Shown: positions 42,677 to 56,530 of the stretch, one piece after another | How the letters are laid out: each line of letters opens with the position of its first letter | How positions within the stretch are numbered: the stretch's first letter is position 1 | DNA from: Parasitella parasitica | Taxonomy: Eukaryota; Mucoromycota; Mucoromycetes; Mucorales; Mucoraceae | NCBI GenBank assembly: GCA_025201805.1 | Contig: MU619293.1 | Coordinates: 113,441 to 177,440 of the forward strand | Direction of reading: 5' to 3' | Length of the DNA stretch: 64,000 nt | Notes under the pieces: generated by a model | Databases searched by the model: none | What the model was told of the DNA's origin: nothing | The model's input: the letters and a program-made list of their open reading frames with translations, nothing else | Program-made: the position numbers and the translations under genes

Positions 42677-45062
42677 GATAGAAACAAAGATACCAAATAC
42701 AAACAGGGGAAAAAAGATCAAGTATTTACTCCCTTTGGCTGTTCGTTAAAATATAGACAGAGAAAGAAATGGAGAAAAAAAAGAAGGTTGATTTAAAATC
42801 ACACATCATCATTTTTATATTGCACCAAAATTGCAAACCAACCCCGGCCCCACACACGAAATATACTCTCCTTGAAATAAATTGTATTTCATTATAAAAA
42901 TAGTAGTCAGCCTTGATGAAAATCGATTGTGTGATACATCTAAAAGATAACCATGTTTCTATACGATTGAAATATGCGTGTACATTCATATTTATAGATA
43001 CAATCGAGTTTCCCATAAACACTGCCATATAATCCCCATGGTTACCACAAGAGAATCGCATGATGTAATTTATTAGTATCGATAATCTCATCTGTGCACT
43101 GATCATGCATATTGTCCCAATTAGATTTCGCTTTCTTTTTGCACATGCCGCGCAAATATTTGTTGGATATATTTACCATAATAAGCTTCAACAAAATAAA
43201 CAAAAAGCTTATCCTTCAAGTGCACATTATGGTTCTCTACCCTTATATAAGACCCTTTTTAAAAAGAAATTCATTGGGGAAGACCAACGCCATACAATTC
43301 TGTAGCTAGCATTGCCATTTTATTTTTCTTGTTTTTTAACATGGTTTTCTCATTCTCTTTATCTCTCTAATTTCTTATTATTCGTATTACTATTATTTAT
43401 ATCTATTTCAGTACGTTATATCTCAATTGCACCCGCCTCTTCGATAGGAACTCATATCCTATAGTAAGCGGCTCAATCAATAAACACGATTTAAAAACAA
43501 AAAAAAAAAAAAAAAGGCTTTTCAAGGATATTTTCATTGCCAAACACATACAAAATTTAATACACTTTCCAAGTGATTTTGTGTGATCTTTAATCTGGAA
43601 TTTTTTAATATTATACTCTTGTTACAAAGTTTTGTTTAATTGACCAAAACGTTAAATTTCAGTTTCTTAGCAAAAAATCACACAATTTCTCATGATGCTC
43701 AAAATTAACTAATTTATCGAGCAGTTATTTTTCGTATATAAACCTATCAGTAAAATACGATTAATTTCAGGTGAAAATAAGGATTCTCTACTAAATTTAA
43801 TTTTTACATGCATTGGTACAAGTGCCTGGAGCGACAAAAAAATATTTTCTGTATAAAAGATGCAAAATTTATTCAATAAATGGGCCAAGTAATTTGACAT
43901 GTTTAGGAGCCTTCTTGCGTTTGAATTGCTCGATATATGTCATTCTTCAAAATGTTGATTTATGCGATTCTTATTACAACAGATACATCTTAATGCATGC
44001 TTAATCTGTAATCACAGTTAGTTTTTGGGTTATTACAGTATAGCACGTTGTTCGAATGCTAAGAAAACTTGAAAAAAACCAATCAATATTGTTTTTTGGA
44101 TCATCTACCAAGGAAATTTATGTTTATTTTGCATCAAATAAAGTTTACGCACTCTTTTGACATACTCTCTACAGTGTGGCTGTTATTTTTAGTCAAGATA
44201 TATGTTGTTTTTGTGCCATTAGTACATGTACTATAGTCAATGCTCTGTAAGACCTTTAAATCATAAATATAAGCTTTGATTTTCATGTTTTTCATTATGT
44301 GAAAAGTCATCAGGGACTACCCAATAATATATTAATATGAAGAGATGGGTAGAATCCTTGGAATCGAAAAAGTTCATTTTTATTTAATTTGATAATAAAT
44401 CAGTTGTATACCCTGGGTAATCCTTGATTTCTCGTTAATCTGCAAATCTATTGAATGAAAATTTCGGAAGACCAGAACCAACTTTTAAGGGTGCAACGCT
44501 ATTTTTTTTTATAAAATAATACAGAATCTGATATTTTCGAAACCATATCTCTCTAATTTTTGTACCTAGTTATAAATGAAAAAAAAAAAAAAAAAGCTAT
44601 ATTCCTACCGCTAAGGGTCATCAGAATTATATATGTATTTATATAGAATTACGTGTGTGCGAAAGTTCATGTGCGAAAACCTAATCTGATGCCATGTATG
44701 GAAATAGCAATTTGTCATGTATATATACGGCAAATGGCCACTGACAGCATGTACATATGACATGTCAAACTTGGTTGTATGCATAGAAAGTCAAATGCCC
44801 ACTTTTATGTTTATATATTGTTTAAAATATGGTCATCAGATGACAAGCAAGCTTCTGTGGATGCGTTATCATTTCAAGAGCAAGGACTTGTATGCAGAAA
44901 ATTTAGAAAGAAAAAGTGGAACGAAAAAAGGGATGAAAAGAAAAAAAATCATTATTATCCAGCATAGATACACATCCCGCTATGCCAAAGAAACTGTTTT
45001 CAATAAAAGCACTCTTTTCAGAAACACATGAACACTTCTTTCTTCTTTGTACATTTATTCTT
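42577..45062. other. 2.5 kb AT-rich intergenic region, no gene seen
   Basis: It contains a 36-nt poly(A) at 42639-42674 in the promoter of the kelch-BTB gene, further A runs at 43498-43516 and 44579-44595, and a TATATAA near 43243. Open frames (42726-43106 minus, 43105-43309, 43709-43900 minus, 44717-45031) have skewed low-complexity compositions and no family features. Confidence 0.5.
42639..42674. repeat. 36-nt poly(A) tract
   Basis: A perfect A run 62 nt upstream of the kelch-BTB start codon (T run on the coding strand). Poly(dT) runs near yeast promoters exclude nucleosomes; whether it does so here is unknown. Confidence 0.85.
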
Positions 45063-46439
45063 ATGAAGAACGAAAAATCTCATCAAGTTGTAGCCATTGA
45101 AACTCGAGGCACCAGTGTCACATCCAATGGTATACTTGCATTTGGATTCTATTGGCTTACGTAGATCAATGTTAATCAATTCTCTTGCTTAGATTATGAC
45201 TCTGAATTTGCAAACGAGAAAATATATGGACAGCTTGACAGATCAAATGCCGGATCTAGTCTACTTGCATACTTCAATGTGGTGTGTGTTGTAGCAGGTA
45301 CAGGCATCCTGGGTCTCCCCATGGCATTGAAACAAGGCGGCTGGATCGGTTTGATCATCTTGTTTTTGGCCTGGTCAATGTCTATCTACACTGCCAATCT
45401 ACTGATCAAGTGCTTATACGCAGGTTGTGGCGATAAGCAGAGACTCGCTACATATAAAGAAGTAGCTACTGCTGCTTTTGGCGCGACTGGTGGTTGGATT
45501 ACATTTTTCTTCAACGCTTGGATCTTGCTGGGTGGCCCTGTTCTGTACCTTGTGCTATCAGGTCAAAATTTGAACGCCTTATGTAAAGGCACTGTTGCAG
45601 AGATTGGAGATACCCCATGGATCATTATATCTTGCATTGTTGTTGCTATTCCCTTTATCCTTGTCAAGACTATGAAAGATATTGCCTGGATCAGTGCTCT
45701 AGGCGTTGTTGCCATCGTCATTACCGTGCTCGTTGTGTTGGTTATGTCAGCTATTGATAAACCAAATCAAGCGGATATTCACCATGATGTTGTTATTTGG
45801 GAAATGTTTCCCATCTCTTTGAGTACAATTGCGTTTAGCTTTGGCGGCAATGTTGTTTATCCTCATATCGAATCGTCCATGAAGAAGCCTCAAGATTGGA
45901 CCAAGGTTGCTGCTGGTGGTCTATCTACATGTGCCGCTCTTTACCTGATTGTTGCTGTCTGTGGATACATCGTGTATGGTTCTAATGTCGCTAATCCCAT
46001 CTATAACTCGCTGCCGGATAGTGCTGGTAGAATTGTTGCTATTGTAGTTATCACGATCAACGTTTTGACATCTGCCCCTATTTATACTACGAGCTTCTCG
46101 CTGGATATTGAAGAAATGTGCAGCATTTCTGTTGAACGCTTTGGAAGAGTCAAGGAATTTTTGATCCGTGCTTCTCTTCGCATTTTGATTATGGGTGTCG
46201 TATGTGTAATCGCCTGTACAGTACCTCATTTCGGTACTTTGATGAGTTTGATTGGAGCCTTTGGTAATTGTACCTTGATTTTCATATTCCCTGTTGCATT
46301 TTACCTTAAGTTAACGGGAATCCGCAACAAAAAGCCTTATGAGCTTGCTTGGTGTTTTCTTGTGGTTCTCCTTGGACTCGTAGGCCTTATTTTCGGCACA
46401 ATAGAGGCCATCAAGCAATTAATTATAGATTTTAGCTAA
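45063..46439 (+). CDS. AAAP-family amino-acid transporter (copy 1), 437 aa, 2 exons
   Basis: The exons are 45063-45129 and 45193-46439 (63-nt intron, phase 1). A short hydrophilic N-terminus is followed by about 11 TM helices starting LAYFNVVCVVAGTGILGLPM, with ALKQGGWIGLIILFLAWSMS in helices 1-2, SFGGNVVYPHIE in the middle, and VPHFGTLMSLIGAFGNCTL near the end. The (V)AGTGILGLP motif marks the amino acid/auxin permease (AAAP, Aa_trans) family, whose fungal members include the vacuolar AVT transporters. It is an H+-coupled amino-acid transporter by family; the substrate and membrane are not deducible. First of three paralogues in 5 kb. Confidence 0.88.
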
Positions 46440-46930
46440 ACTTAAAGTCTCCCTACACAATATACCACATCAACAATTATATAAAATATTTGAAATTTGC
46501 CTGATAATACTGGGAAATGCTACTCTTTTTATTTTATTTTTTTTTGTTTACCGAGAAATCTTGCTTGTTGTCTGTCCGCTGCTCTCCTTGTTTCACCAAA
46601 GATATGATTGCCGAGATGCTTTGAAGATAAGCTTACCTTATTCAATAATTTTTGTCACAAGGTGCATTCTCGCCCGAGTCCATCAATTAGCAGAGTGAAT
46701 TCTCGAATGTGTTAGGACTGTATCCGTAAGAGCAGATTTATAGAAACAACAGACTTTGCTGTCAACTCCGCATGAGAACTGACATTACAAAATATTTCTG
46801 ACAGTTCTTTTAAAGAAAACAATGTTGTAATAGAAAACCCAAGCACCTCAGCTGTGAATGACATAAAAAGACGGCAGTTTCTCGCCTTATTTACAAGTTT
46901 AATATACTTTTTTTTTTTCGCACGTTAATC
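46440..46930. other. Intergenic region between transporter copies 1 and 2
   Basis: About 490 nt, with T runs near 46529-46546 and 46910-46918. No gene is seen. It carries the 3' end of copy 1 and the promoter of copy 2. Confidence 0.5.
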
Positions 46931-48293
46931 ATGTCATTTATCGAGAAACCGATCGTTGAACACAAAGAGTCAAAGTCAAGCAATTCCATCACAATTACAG
47001 GTACCACAGAAGAACCTGACATACAAAGAAAACTACAATCTCTAACATGACCAAGACTTTGAATATGAAAGCAGTGCTTCATTTGTTGACGTTGACAGAA
47101 CAAATGGTGCATCTTCAATCATGGCATACTTTAATGTCGTCTGTGTTGTAGCAGGAACAGGTATTCTGGGCCTCCCAATGGCATTGAGGCAGGGCGGTTG
47201 GATTGGCTTATTTATTCTGTTTCTGTCTTGGACAATGTCTACTTATACTGCCTCCATCCTAATCCGCTGCCTATATGCAAATGATAAGGGCCGTCTTTCT
47301 ACATACAAGGAAATTGCTACTACAGCATTTGGCAGTATTGGCGGTTGGATCACATTCTTTTTCAACACATGGATTTTGCTTGGTGTGCCTGTGCTTTATT
47401 TGGTTTTGGGCGGAAACAACATTGATCAGCTTGCAGCAGGCACTGCTGCTGAACTTGGTCATGTTCCATGGACTATTATCAGTGCTGTGGCTGTTGCAGT
47501 TCCTTTTGTCCTTGTCAAGACTATGAAAGAGGTTGCTTGGCTGAGTGCCTTTAGTACAGTTACGATATTTGTTGTGGTTGTCATTGGCCTGGTGATGTGT
47601 GCTGTTGACAAGCCTAATCAAGTCAATGTTCATCACGACGGAGTCATCTGGGATATGTTCCCCATTGCTTTGAGCACCATCTCGTTCAGTTTTGGCGGCA
47701 ATGTCGTTTATCCGCATGTTGAAGCTGCTATGAAGAAGCCCAAAGATTGGAACAAGGTTGCTGCTGCTGGTCTCGGTACATGTGTTGCTCTCTACTACAT
47801 TATCGCTGTTTGTGGCTATTTGGTCTATGGCAATCAAGTTAAAAATCCCATCTATAACTCACTCCCTGACGGCGTTCCCAAAATTATTATCATTGTAATC
47901 ATTACTTTGAATGTTCTGGCAACTGCACCTTTGTTGATGACTTCCTTCTCGCTAGATATTGAAGAAATGTTCAACATCACAGTAGAACGCCACGGTAAAA
48001 TCAAGGAATTTCTCTTGCGTTCTGCTCTTCGTTTAACTACTACAGCAGTGGTTACTATTATCGCTTGCGTTGTTCCCCATTTTGGGGCGTTGATGTCATT
48101 AATTGGCGCTTTTGCGAACTGTACGCTCATCTTCCTTTTCCCTGTTATTTTGTACCTTAAACTTACAGGAATTAAAAGCAAAAGGCTTTATGAGCTTGCC
48201 TGGTGCTTTCTTGTTTGTCTTATGGGTATAGTTGGCCTTGTTTTTGGCACTATAGAGGCCATTAAGGAGCTGATTGTTGCTTATGGTTCTTGA
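46931..48293 (+). CDS. AAAP-family amino-acid transporter (copy 2), 435 aa, 2 exons
   Basis: The exons are 46931-47000 and 47056-48293 (55-nt intron, phase 1 at the same protein position as copies 1 and 3). It is collinear with copy 1 from MAYFNVVCVVAGTGILGLPM through SFGGNVVYPHVEAAMKKPKD to the C-terminal GTIEAIKELIVAYGS. Differences lie mainly in the hydrophilic N-terminus and loops. Being 490 nt downstream of copy 1 in the same orientation, it looks like a tandem duplicate. Family function as for copy 1. Confidence 0.88.
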
Positions 48294-48885
48294 AAATTTT
48301 GCCTCGTATAATAGTCTCGTAAATACCCCAAATATATTTACCTTGGTCTTGATTAATAAAATCCTTTTCAATGATTTTTCATATTAATATAAGGCATCAT
48401 TCAACTCTGGGAGCCATTGCAGTACCCCTGTTGACAAAGGTACTACAATATTATAATTCAAACTTTTGAAGGTTTGGTTACGTCTCAAATCTATATATAT
48501 GGGTTTCATGATTGAATTTTAGATTTAACCCATACCCTTTTTGTAATTCATTTATTTAAGGTTTTTTTCACATAAGATTTTGTCCAGATTTCCCATGACC
48601 ATTTAAATTAGAATTGTTGTGCGCTTTTGTAGCTAACTAGAAGGCCAAAAGAATGCATACGTAAATGCGACCAAAGCTTTTTCATTACTAAAACCCACCC
48701 CCCCTCCCCGTTTTGAACAGGCAGATACACTGTATCTCATCTTTTAAAAGGAGTTGTGCGAAAAAAGACTTGAAAAAAAAAATTGACAGCATAAGAAATT
48801 TGGGGTATTATTGATTAGTTTTTATTTAAAAGGAAAAAGAAATGGCTATTTAATATGTACAATTGGGGAATGTGTAATTCTATAT
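48294..48885. other. Convergent intergenic region between transporter copies 2 and 3
   Basis: About 590 nt without a gene. It contains a C-rich run at 48695-48709 and an A run at 48773-48782. Copies 2 and 3 end here tail to tail. Confidence 0.5.
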
Positions 48886-50243
48886 CTAGGAGCCAAAAGC
48901 TTTGATCAACTCCTTGATAGCTTCCATAGTACCGAAAATAAGGCCAACAAGACCAAGGAGTACTACCAGGAAGCACCAGGCAAGCTCAAAAATGGACTTA
49001 TTTCTAATTCCAGTCAATTTAAGGTAAAAGACTACAGGGAATACAAAGATAAGAACACAATTTGCGAATGAACCGATGAGAGACATCAATTCACCAAAGT
49101 GAGGGACACTGCAGGCAATAACGCCAACAACAGCGATAGTAAGGATGCGAACAGCAGCGCGAATCAAGAACTCCTTGACTTTACCAAAGCGTTCGACCGA
49201 AATATTCATCATTTCTTCGACATCCAGCGCGAAGGAAGTGACCAAAATGGGAGCAGCAGTGAGTACGTGTAAAGTGATGACTACGATAGCGACAGTCCTT
49301 GCAGCGCCAGCAGGAATTGAGTTATATATAGGAGAAACAACCTTATCGCCGTAGACCAAATAACCAGAGATGGCGGTAATGAAGTACATGGCAGCGCAGG
49401 TACTAAGACCACCAGCAACAACCTTGGGCCAATCGCGAGGTTTCTTCATGGAGGCTTCGACATGTGGATAGACAACATTGCCACCGAAACTAAAAGAGAT
49501 GGTACTCAAGGCAATGGGAAACATATCCCAGATAACAGCATCATGATGAACGTCAACTTGATTAGGCTTATCAATGGCAGCACATATTAGACAGATAAAA
49601 ACGACAATAAGAGTGGCAACCGCACCGAGAGCACTCATCCAAGCAACTTCCTTCATAGATTTGACGAGAACAAAAGGAATAGCGACGATAGCGCAAGAGA
49701 TAATAGTCCAAGGAACCACACCAATTTCGCCAGCAGTGCCTTTACACAAATCGTTCAAGTTGGTTCCACTCAAAACCATATACAAGACGGGGGCACCCAA
49801 CAGAATCCAAGTATTGAAGAAAAAGGTGACCCAGCCGCCAATCCAGCCAAAAGACGCAGTGGCAATTTCTTTGTAAGTAGTTAAACGAGCCTTGCCATTA
49901 GCATATAGACAGCGAATCAAAATGATACCAGTGTAGATAGACATGGTCCATGACAAACACAGAATAAGAACACCTAACCAACCGCCTTGTTTTAAAGCAA
50001 AAGGGAGACCAAGAGTACCAGTACCAGCAACAACACAGACTACATTGAAGTAAGCGAGAAACGATGAACCAGCATTTTCTCTGTTGACATCAACGAATTG
50101 ATCAAGCCCATACTCGATTTCTAGTTTGTCAGACCATGATTAATTACAGATTTACGATCATCTGTACAGAATACATTACCACTACCGACGTCGTTGACAG
50201 ACTCTTGGTATTCGGCCTTCTTTTCATTAAATGAGGATGCCAT
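48886..50243 (-). CDS. AAAP-family amino-acid transporter (copy 3), 432 aa, 2 exons
   Basis: The exons are 50243-50180 and 50120-48886 (59-nt intron, CTAG acceptor, phase 1). The start MASSFNEKKAEYQ is followed after the junction by SSFLAYFNVVCVVAGTGTLG, so the ATG at 50243, not the later TTG in the open frame, is the real start. It aligns end to end with copies 1 and 2 (SFGGNVVYPHVEASMKKPRD, SVPHFGELMSLIGSFANCVL, GTMEAIKELIKAFGS). The signature has Thr in GTGTLG where the others have Ile. Orientation is opposite to copies 1-2. A TATA-like TATAAAAA lies 78-85 nt upstream of the ATG. Confidence 0.88.
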
Positions 50244-50320
50244 TTATGTAATTGATGTGGGAGAGATGGATTGAAGAGAGAAATGGAGATGTATATTGAA
50301 ATGTCAATTTTCTCGAGCCC

Positions 50321-50328
50321 TTTTTATA
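50321..50328 (-). promoter_or_regulatory. TATA box of transporter copy 3
   Basis: TATAAAAA on the minus strand, 78-85 nt before the start codon at 50243. Confidence 0.5.
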
Positions 50329-51180
50329 CCAATTTCTTGCAGTTCTATTGATGGAGGCTCCTCCCCCCCTCCCATCATCCAATAACAATCTCAATTTCTT
50401 GATTTAGGCAAGAGGGTGGTTTCAAAAAGTCATATGCTCTGATGGAAAAAGCTTATCTTTTTTTATCGATAATCTCCTTCTATTGGTTGATTCTATCCTA
50501 GATTTGTCTGTGTGTACCACTAATGGAAGATTCTAAACCTATTTGATCCCAATGGTTGGTGCTTGGACGATTCAATTTTGGGAAATTTCAAATTGGGCTT
50601 TTCATAATCTAAGATGGAAGATAGATGGTTGCATCGAGGAAATGTTTATATGCTTACATAAAACTACCCTAACTTTCTCATCTGACATGCTGGATACATG
50701 AAACTAAGATTGAGTTTTCTCACGAGAAGCGAAAAAGAACCATAATAAACATTCAATATATTTCAGTGCGACTTGGATCATGATTTAGCAATGACTCAAA
50801 AGAGAAAGCTTGGTTTGATTAGTGCGCTTTTTTACACGGAGCTGAAATCTGTTTTGTAGAGTTCACCTTGTAAGATACGATCCGCGTCGCTCCTGATATA
50901 CTTGCACTGAATAAGGTGATTTTCTTGTTGACAATCAACCTATCCCACGACTGTATACAAGATGCCTAGTTTCTACATCTTGCTATCTTTTGTTATAGAT
51001 ACAGTATCATTGTGTGAGATGAGATAATATACTGGTGCAACTTGATTACCGCCAGATTCAGATTCTTTTTCATGTTACATGTAATCATGTTTGGTTCCAT
51101 CGTAACACAATCAGCGATCCAAAAAGGGATCATTTCCATTTTTAAAACGTCGTGTGAATTACTATTATACGGTGCCTCTA

Positions 51181-51326
51181 CCTCCAAATTTCGTTTTCCA
51201 ATGAACTGATTCCGCTGCTACCAAAGTGCGCTTTCACATTACTCAATTACCGTGTTTTAATCTCAAAGTTTTATTAGAGTGAGGCAATTTCAAAAGTTAT
51301 TGATAAAGCGTTGCGCAATATTCTAG
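51181..51326. repeat. Dispersed repeat, shorter copy
   Basis: It shares long blocks with 52417-52711 in the same orientation: TTCGTTTTCCAA, CCAATGAACTGATT, ACCAAAGTKCGCT, ACATTACTCAATT, TTTATTAGAGTG, GAGGCAATTT and AAAGTTATTGATAAAG. Relative to the longer copy it lacks internal segments of roughly 85, 35 and 10 nt, so it appears internally deleted. Confidence 0.8.
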
Positions 51327-52416
51327 CTCTTTCACTAGCTTCAGTAATTCTAATTCTCAAATACTCAGTGTCCTAAGACTGAATTTGCTTAACAGCGGTA
51401 ATATGAATGAAGAAATCCATTTTTATAGATTGAGAAAGGTGAGTTTTCAAATATTATATGGATTAGACACACTGTTCGCGTTTATCTTTGGATTGAGCTA
51501 CTACCATGTATGTAACCAATTTTGACAGGTTTTAATCATTTTGTTTATTTCTATCGATTTCAAGCATACGAAATACGAAAACTTGTGTTTTTTCGGAATT
51601 AAAAAGATGGCACAAATCATGAGGTCCAAGTATACAGCAATACGAAATTACATCGCAGCTACAAGCAGTTGATACCACATAAAAGCTCGAGTCAAAAAAA
51701 AAAAAAAACTAGTAATTAATTGCACGTATATTTCCAGCAAATAACTTTTGTATTACAGTGGATCGAAAGAATAGAGATTGGTTTATGTTATCAAAACGTA
51801 TACCTTTAAAATACTGATTAGTTTTGTTCACTGAATGGAAGTGTTCATTGTTACGTTAAGAAGAGTATTGATGCATATTTGCTTATTCATATGCTAATTT
51901 AATGCCCATAACGAGTTTTTTTTTTTGAATCTTTCCTTTGACTCGCTCGCTGCAGATGGCTGCATAGAAACATATATAATTTGTAAGCAGCCATGATATC
52001 AGGGTTTCTTTTCAAGATAAATTCACATTAGCGTGGCAAATATATCTATATTATATGCATAATATATGAAGGATACAAAGGGAGTTTCGTATCGATCAAC
52101 CAAAATGAGTCTACTCCACTTGACATCAAAAAGTTACTCTAAATATAGAGCATACAACGTAGGCTGGTGCTGTGAAAATATACGAAACAATAAGCGCACG
52201 TGGGAAGAAGCATATTAGGTAGTAATAACATAATAAGCGCATTTTTATGAAATATCTGCTCATTTAGATGCATATTTGCTTCCTGATTTGACAAGAAACA
52301 CTTTGGTTCGGTCCTTGATGTCCATTTGGGTAGTGCATGTATACGCCCGTTGTATCCGTTGTTTTGCTGTGCCCTGCATTCCCTCTTTTGATGGTCAACA
52401 AATATACAGCAGCTCC

Positions 52417-52711
52417 ACCCCCCAAAGTTCGTTTTCCAACTTACCAAATTCGCTTTGGTCTCCAGAAGGGAATGTCTAAACAACCAACAAAAGCGAATTT
52501 GAGCTACTTGCAAAAGCAAAATTAGGCCAATGAACTGATTACGCTTTTCTGTATTGACCAAAGTTATAAAGGCTTAACTTTCGATTCTGCTATTACCAAA
52601 GTTCGCTCTTACATTACTCAATTTTCGTGTTAAATATCAAAGGTTTATTAGAGTGGTTCTCTATTGAGGCAATTTTGAAAGTTATTGATAAAGTGTTGTC
52701 CAATATTTTGA
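52417..52711. repeat. Dispersed repeat, longer copy
   Basis: Partner of 51181-51326, with extra internal sequence that repeats CCAAAGTTCG / CCAAATTCGC / AAAGCGAATTT motifs. ACCAAATTCGCTTT at 52443-52456 has an imperfect inverted match at 53835-53850, beyond the transposase relic, so the repeat may include an element end. Confidence 0.75.
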
Positions 52712-53269
52712 AGGGCCTTTCTGCTAATACATTTTTATGCATGGTTGACACTCTAAAGGGCGCCTTATAGACTTCTTTAAAATATTTGATAAAAATCAAC
52801 TCGACCCAGGATAAACAAGATAGAACTATTGTCAATATGGAAGGAAGTCATGAGCAAGATGAAGCGTCTATCGAAACGGAAGATAGCCAAGGACAAGATA
52901 AAAGTGATATCGACAACTTCGAAAGAAGTCAAGAGCAAATAACTGTGAATATAACGAGATATTGTAAAATATAGCTGCTATAATGTGGTTCGGAATTGGC
53001 AATCTGATTTATAAACCTATTATTAATGTAACATGTTTAATAGGTCAAAGATGATGGACATTCTTTTGGATAGCAGCAAAGACTATCATTTTTTAGTATA
53101 TGACGTTGAGTAAGTGTACAGACACATGGAAGGAATATAAGTTTGCTAATTCTTCGGAGAATATATGGAGATTCGATACGGAGAGTCTCTTCAGCTACCA
53201 GAAGTTGGACGCTACAAATGGGCAAATGAATAGGCTGTTAATTCAAACATGATTTATCTTGAGAACTAT

Positions 53270-53640
53270 ATTTTCGTGAATGAAACTGGCTTCAATATCA
53301 ACACGAGAAGCTCTTTTACTCGTTCAATAAAAGGAACGCCAGCACTTTAGTAGGAGCTATAACAGCAAAAAATGTCATTACTCTTGAGAAGATTAAGATT
53401 GCTGGAGACCGAAAGAGAAAATCACTTGTAGGTGAACAAGAGGAACTATGACTGGGGTAGAGGCTCATAACCACGGCATGGGACGAAATGGACAAGTTCC
53501 TATTGTTATGGGTAATGCACTTGCTCAAAACTCGCAAGATACAACATCAATGATTGAAGTGGGAGATTACAAAGTAATGCATTCCTGCTTATTTACTTGA
53601 GCTCAACTCAATCGAGAACTTTGATTGATTGCCAAAGGTG
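53270..53640 (+). pseudogene. Decayed Tc1/mariner-type (IS630 superfamily) transposase
   Basis: Three transposase blocks are recognisable in order on the plus strand. Block 1 (53273-53344) reads FVNETGFNINTRSSFTRS then IKGTPA, against the usual VDExGF-N-x-x-TRxxGRSxxGTPA. Block 2 (near 53490-53530) reads GQVPIVMGNALAQN, against YIVMDNAxxH. Block 3 (53580-53627) reads CIPAYLLELNSIENF, against LPPYSPxLNPIExFW. The first two catalytic Asp positions are Asn and Gly, and stops and frame changes separate the blocks. The gene cannot encode an active enzyme. Ends are uncertain. Confidence 0.75.
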
Positions 53641-54248
53641 CCGAAGCTTCCATCTATTCGAATTTTAGATAATAATTAAAGGAAAATTTATTGAACACAT
53701 TAATGGTGAACATGGATAAGTAAGAGGTAACAGCAGCATCGATGATGACGACCTCATTTTGGGTCTACTTCACAAGTAGTAGTTCGCTGCGACCGATCAG
53801 ACCGGCTTGTCAATGGAAGAAAATTTGCCGTAACAAAAGTCGAATTTGGTTTTATTTTGTTGCTCATGGAAGTCAACAGCAGCACAATTAATCAACATGA
53901 ACATTTGCAGATGCTTAAATAACGATCCATCCAGCCTAAACAGCGTTTTTTTTTTTGTTTAACTCATTTTATTATTATTTATATATAGTGATTCACTTTT
54001 TTTTTTGTATATAGCTATTTACATCTACTTAGATTGTTTCTGTGTTTTGTTGTTCTTGATTTTGAAGAGGGAGCGTATGGTAAAAGTATCGAAAAAAAAA
54101 AGCGAAAAAGGTTGACAAAATAATAAAATAAAAGAATTTGATAGCGATTTTGGTTAAGAAGAGATAAAGAAAAGTAATTTGTATAGATCTATAATAAATG
54201 ATAAAGAAAATGAAAGAGAATATAATAGAATACGATCAAAATTAAGGC

Positions 54249-56357
<2,109 letters not shown>

Positions 56358-56530
56358 AGTTTTCTGACTAAAATAAATTTTCTAATATAAAAAAAAAGAA
56401 AAAAAAAGGAGAGAAAGGTTGATTCAGGCTTTGTTTTCTCTTTGCTGTGGTAACGTCGAAATCCTTAGTTCGAAATCCAAAAAAGTTATCAAACATGAAA
56501 AATTTTATTAGCCAATGACACGATATCACT

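Larger units (their letters stand above)
50244..54248. other. 4 kb gene-poor stretch with mobile-element remains
   Basis: No supported gene. It contains two copies of one repeat (51181-51326 and 52417-52711), a decayed Tc1/mariner-type transposase (about 53270-53640), and a 62-codon ATG open frame at 52786 with an acidic repeat-like composition (GSHEQDE, DSQGQDK, RSQEQ), possibly the start of the same element. Confidence 0.6.

Noticed and set aside
42726-43106. 126-codon minus-strand frame upstream of the kelch-BTB gene
   Set aside because: Phe/Ile-rich chance frame with a poly-Phe run from an A-rich tract; no ATG context or domain.
44717-45031. 104-codon frame before transporter copy 1
   Set aside because: Overlaps the transporter promoter, two frames are open at once, and the Lys-rich end comes from an A-rich tract.
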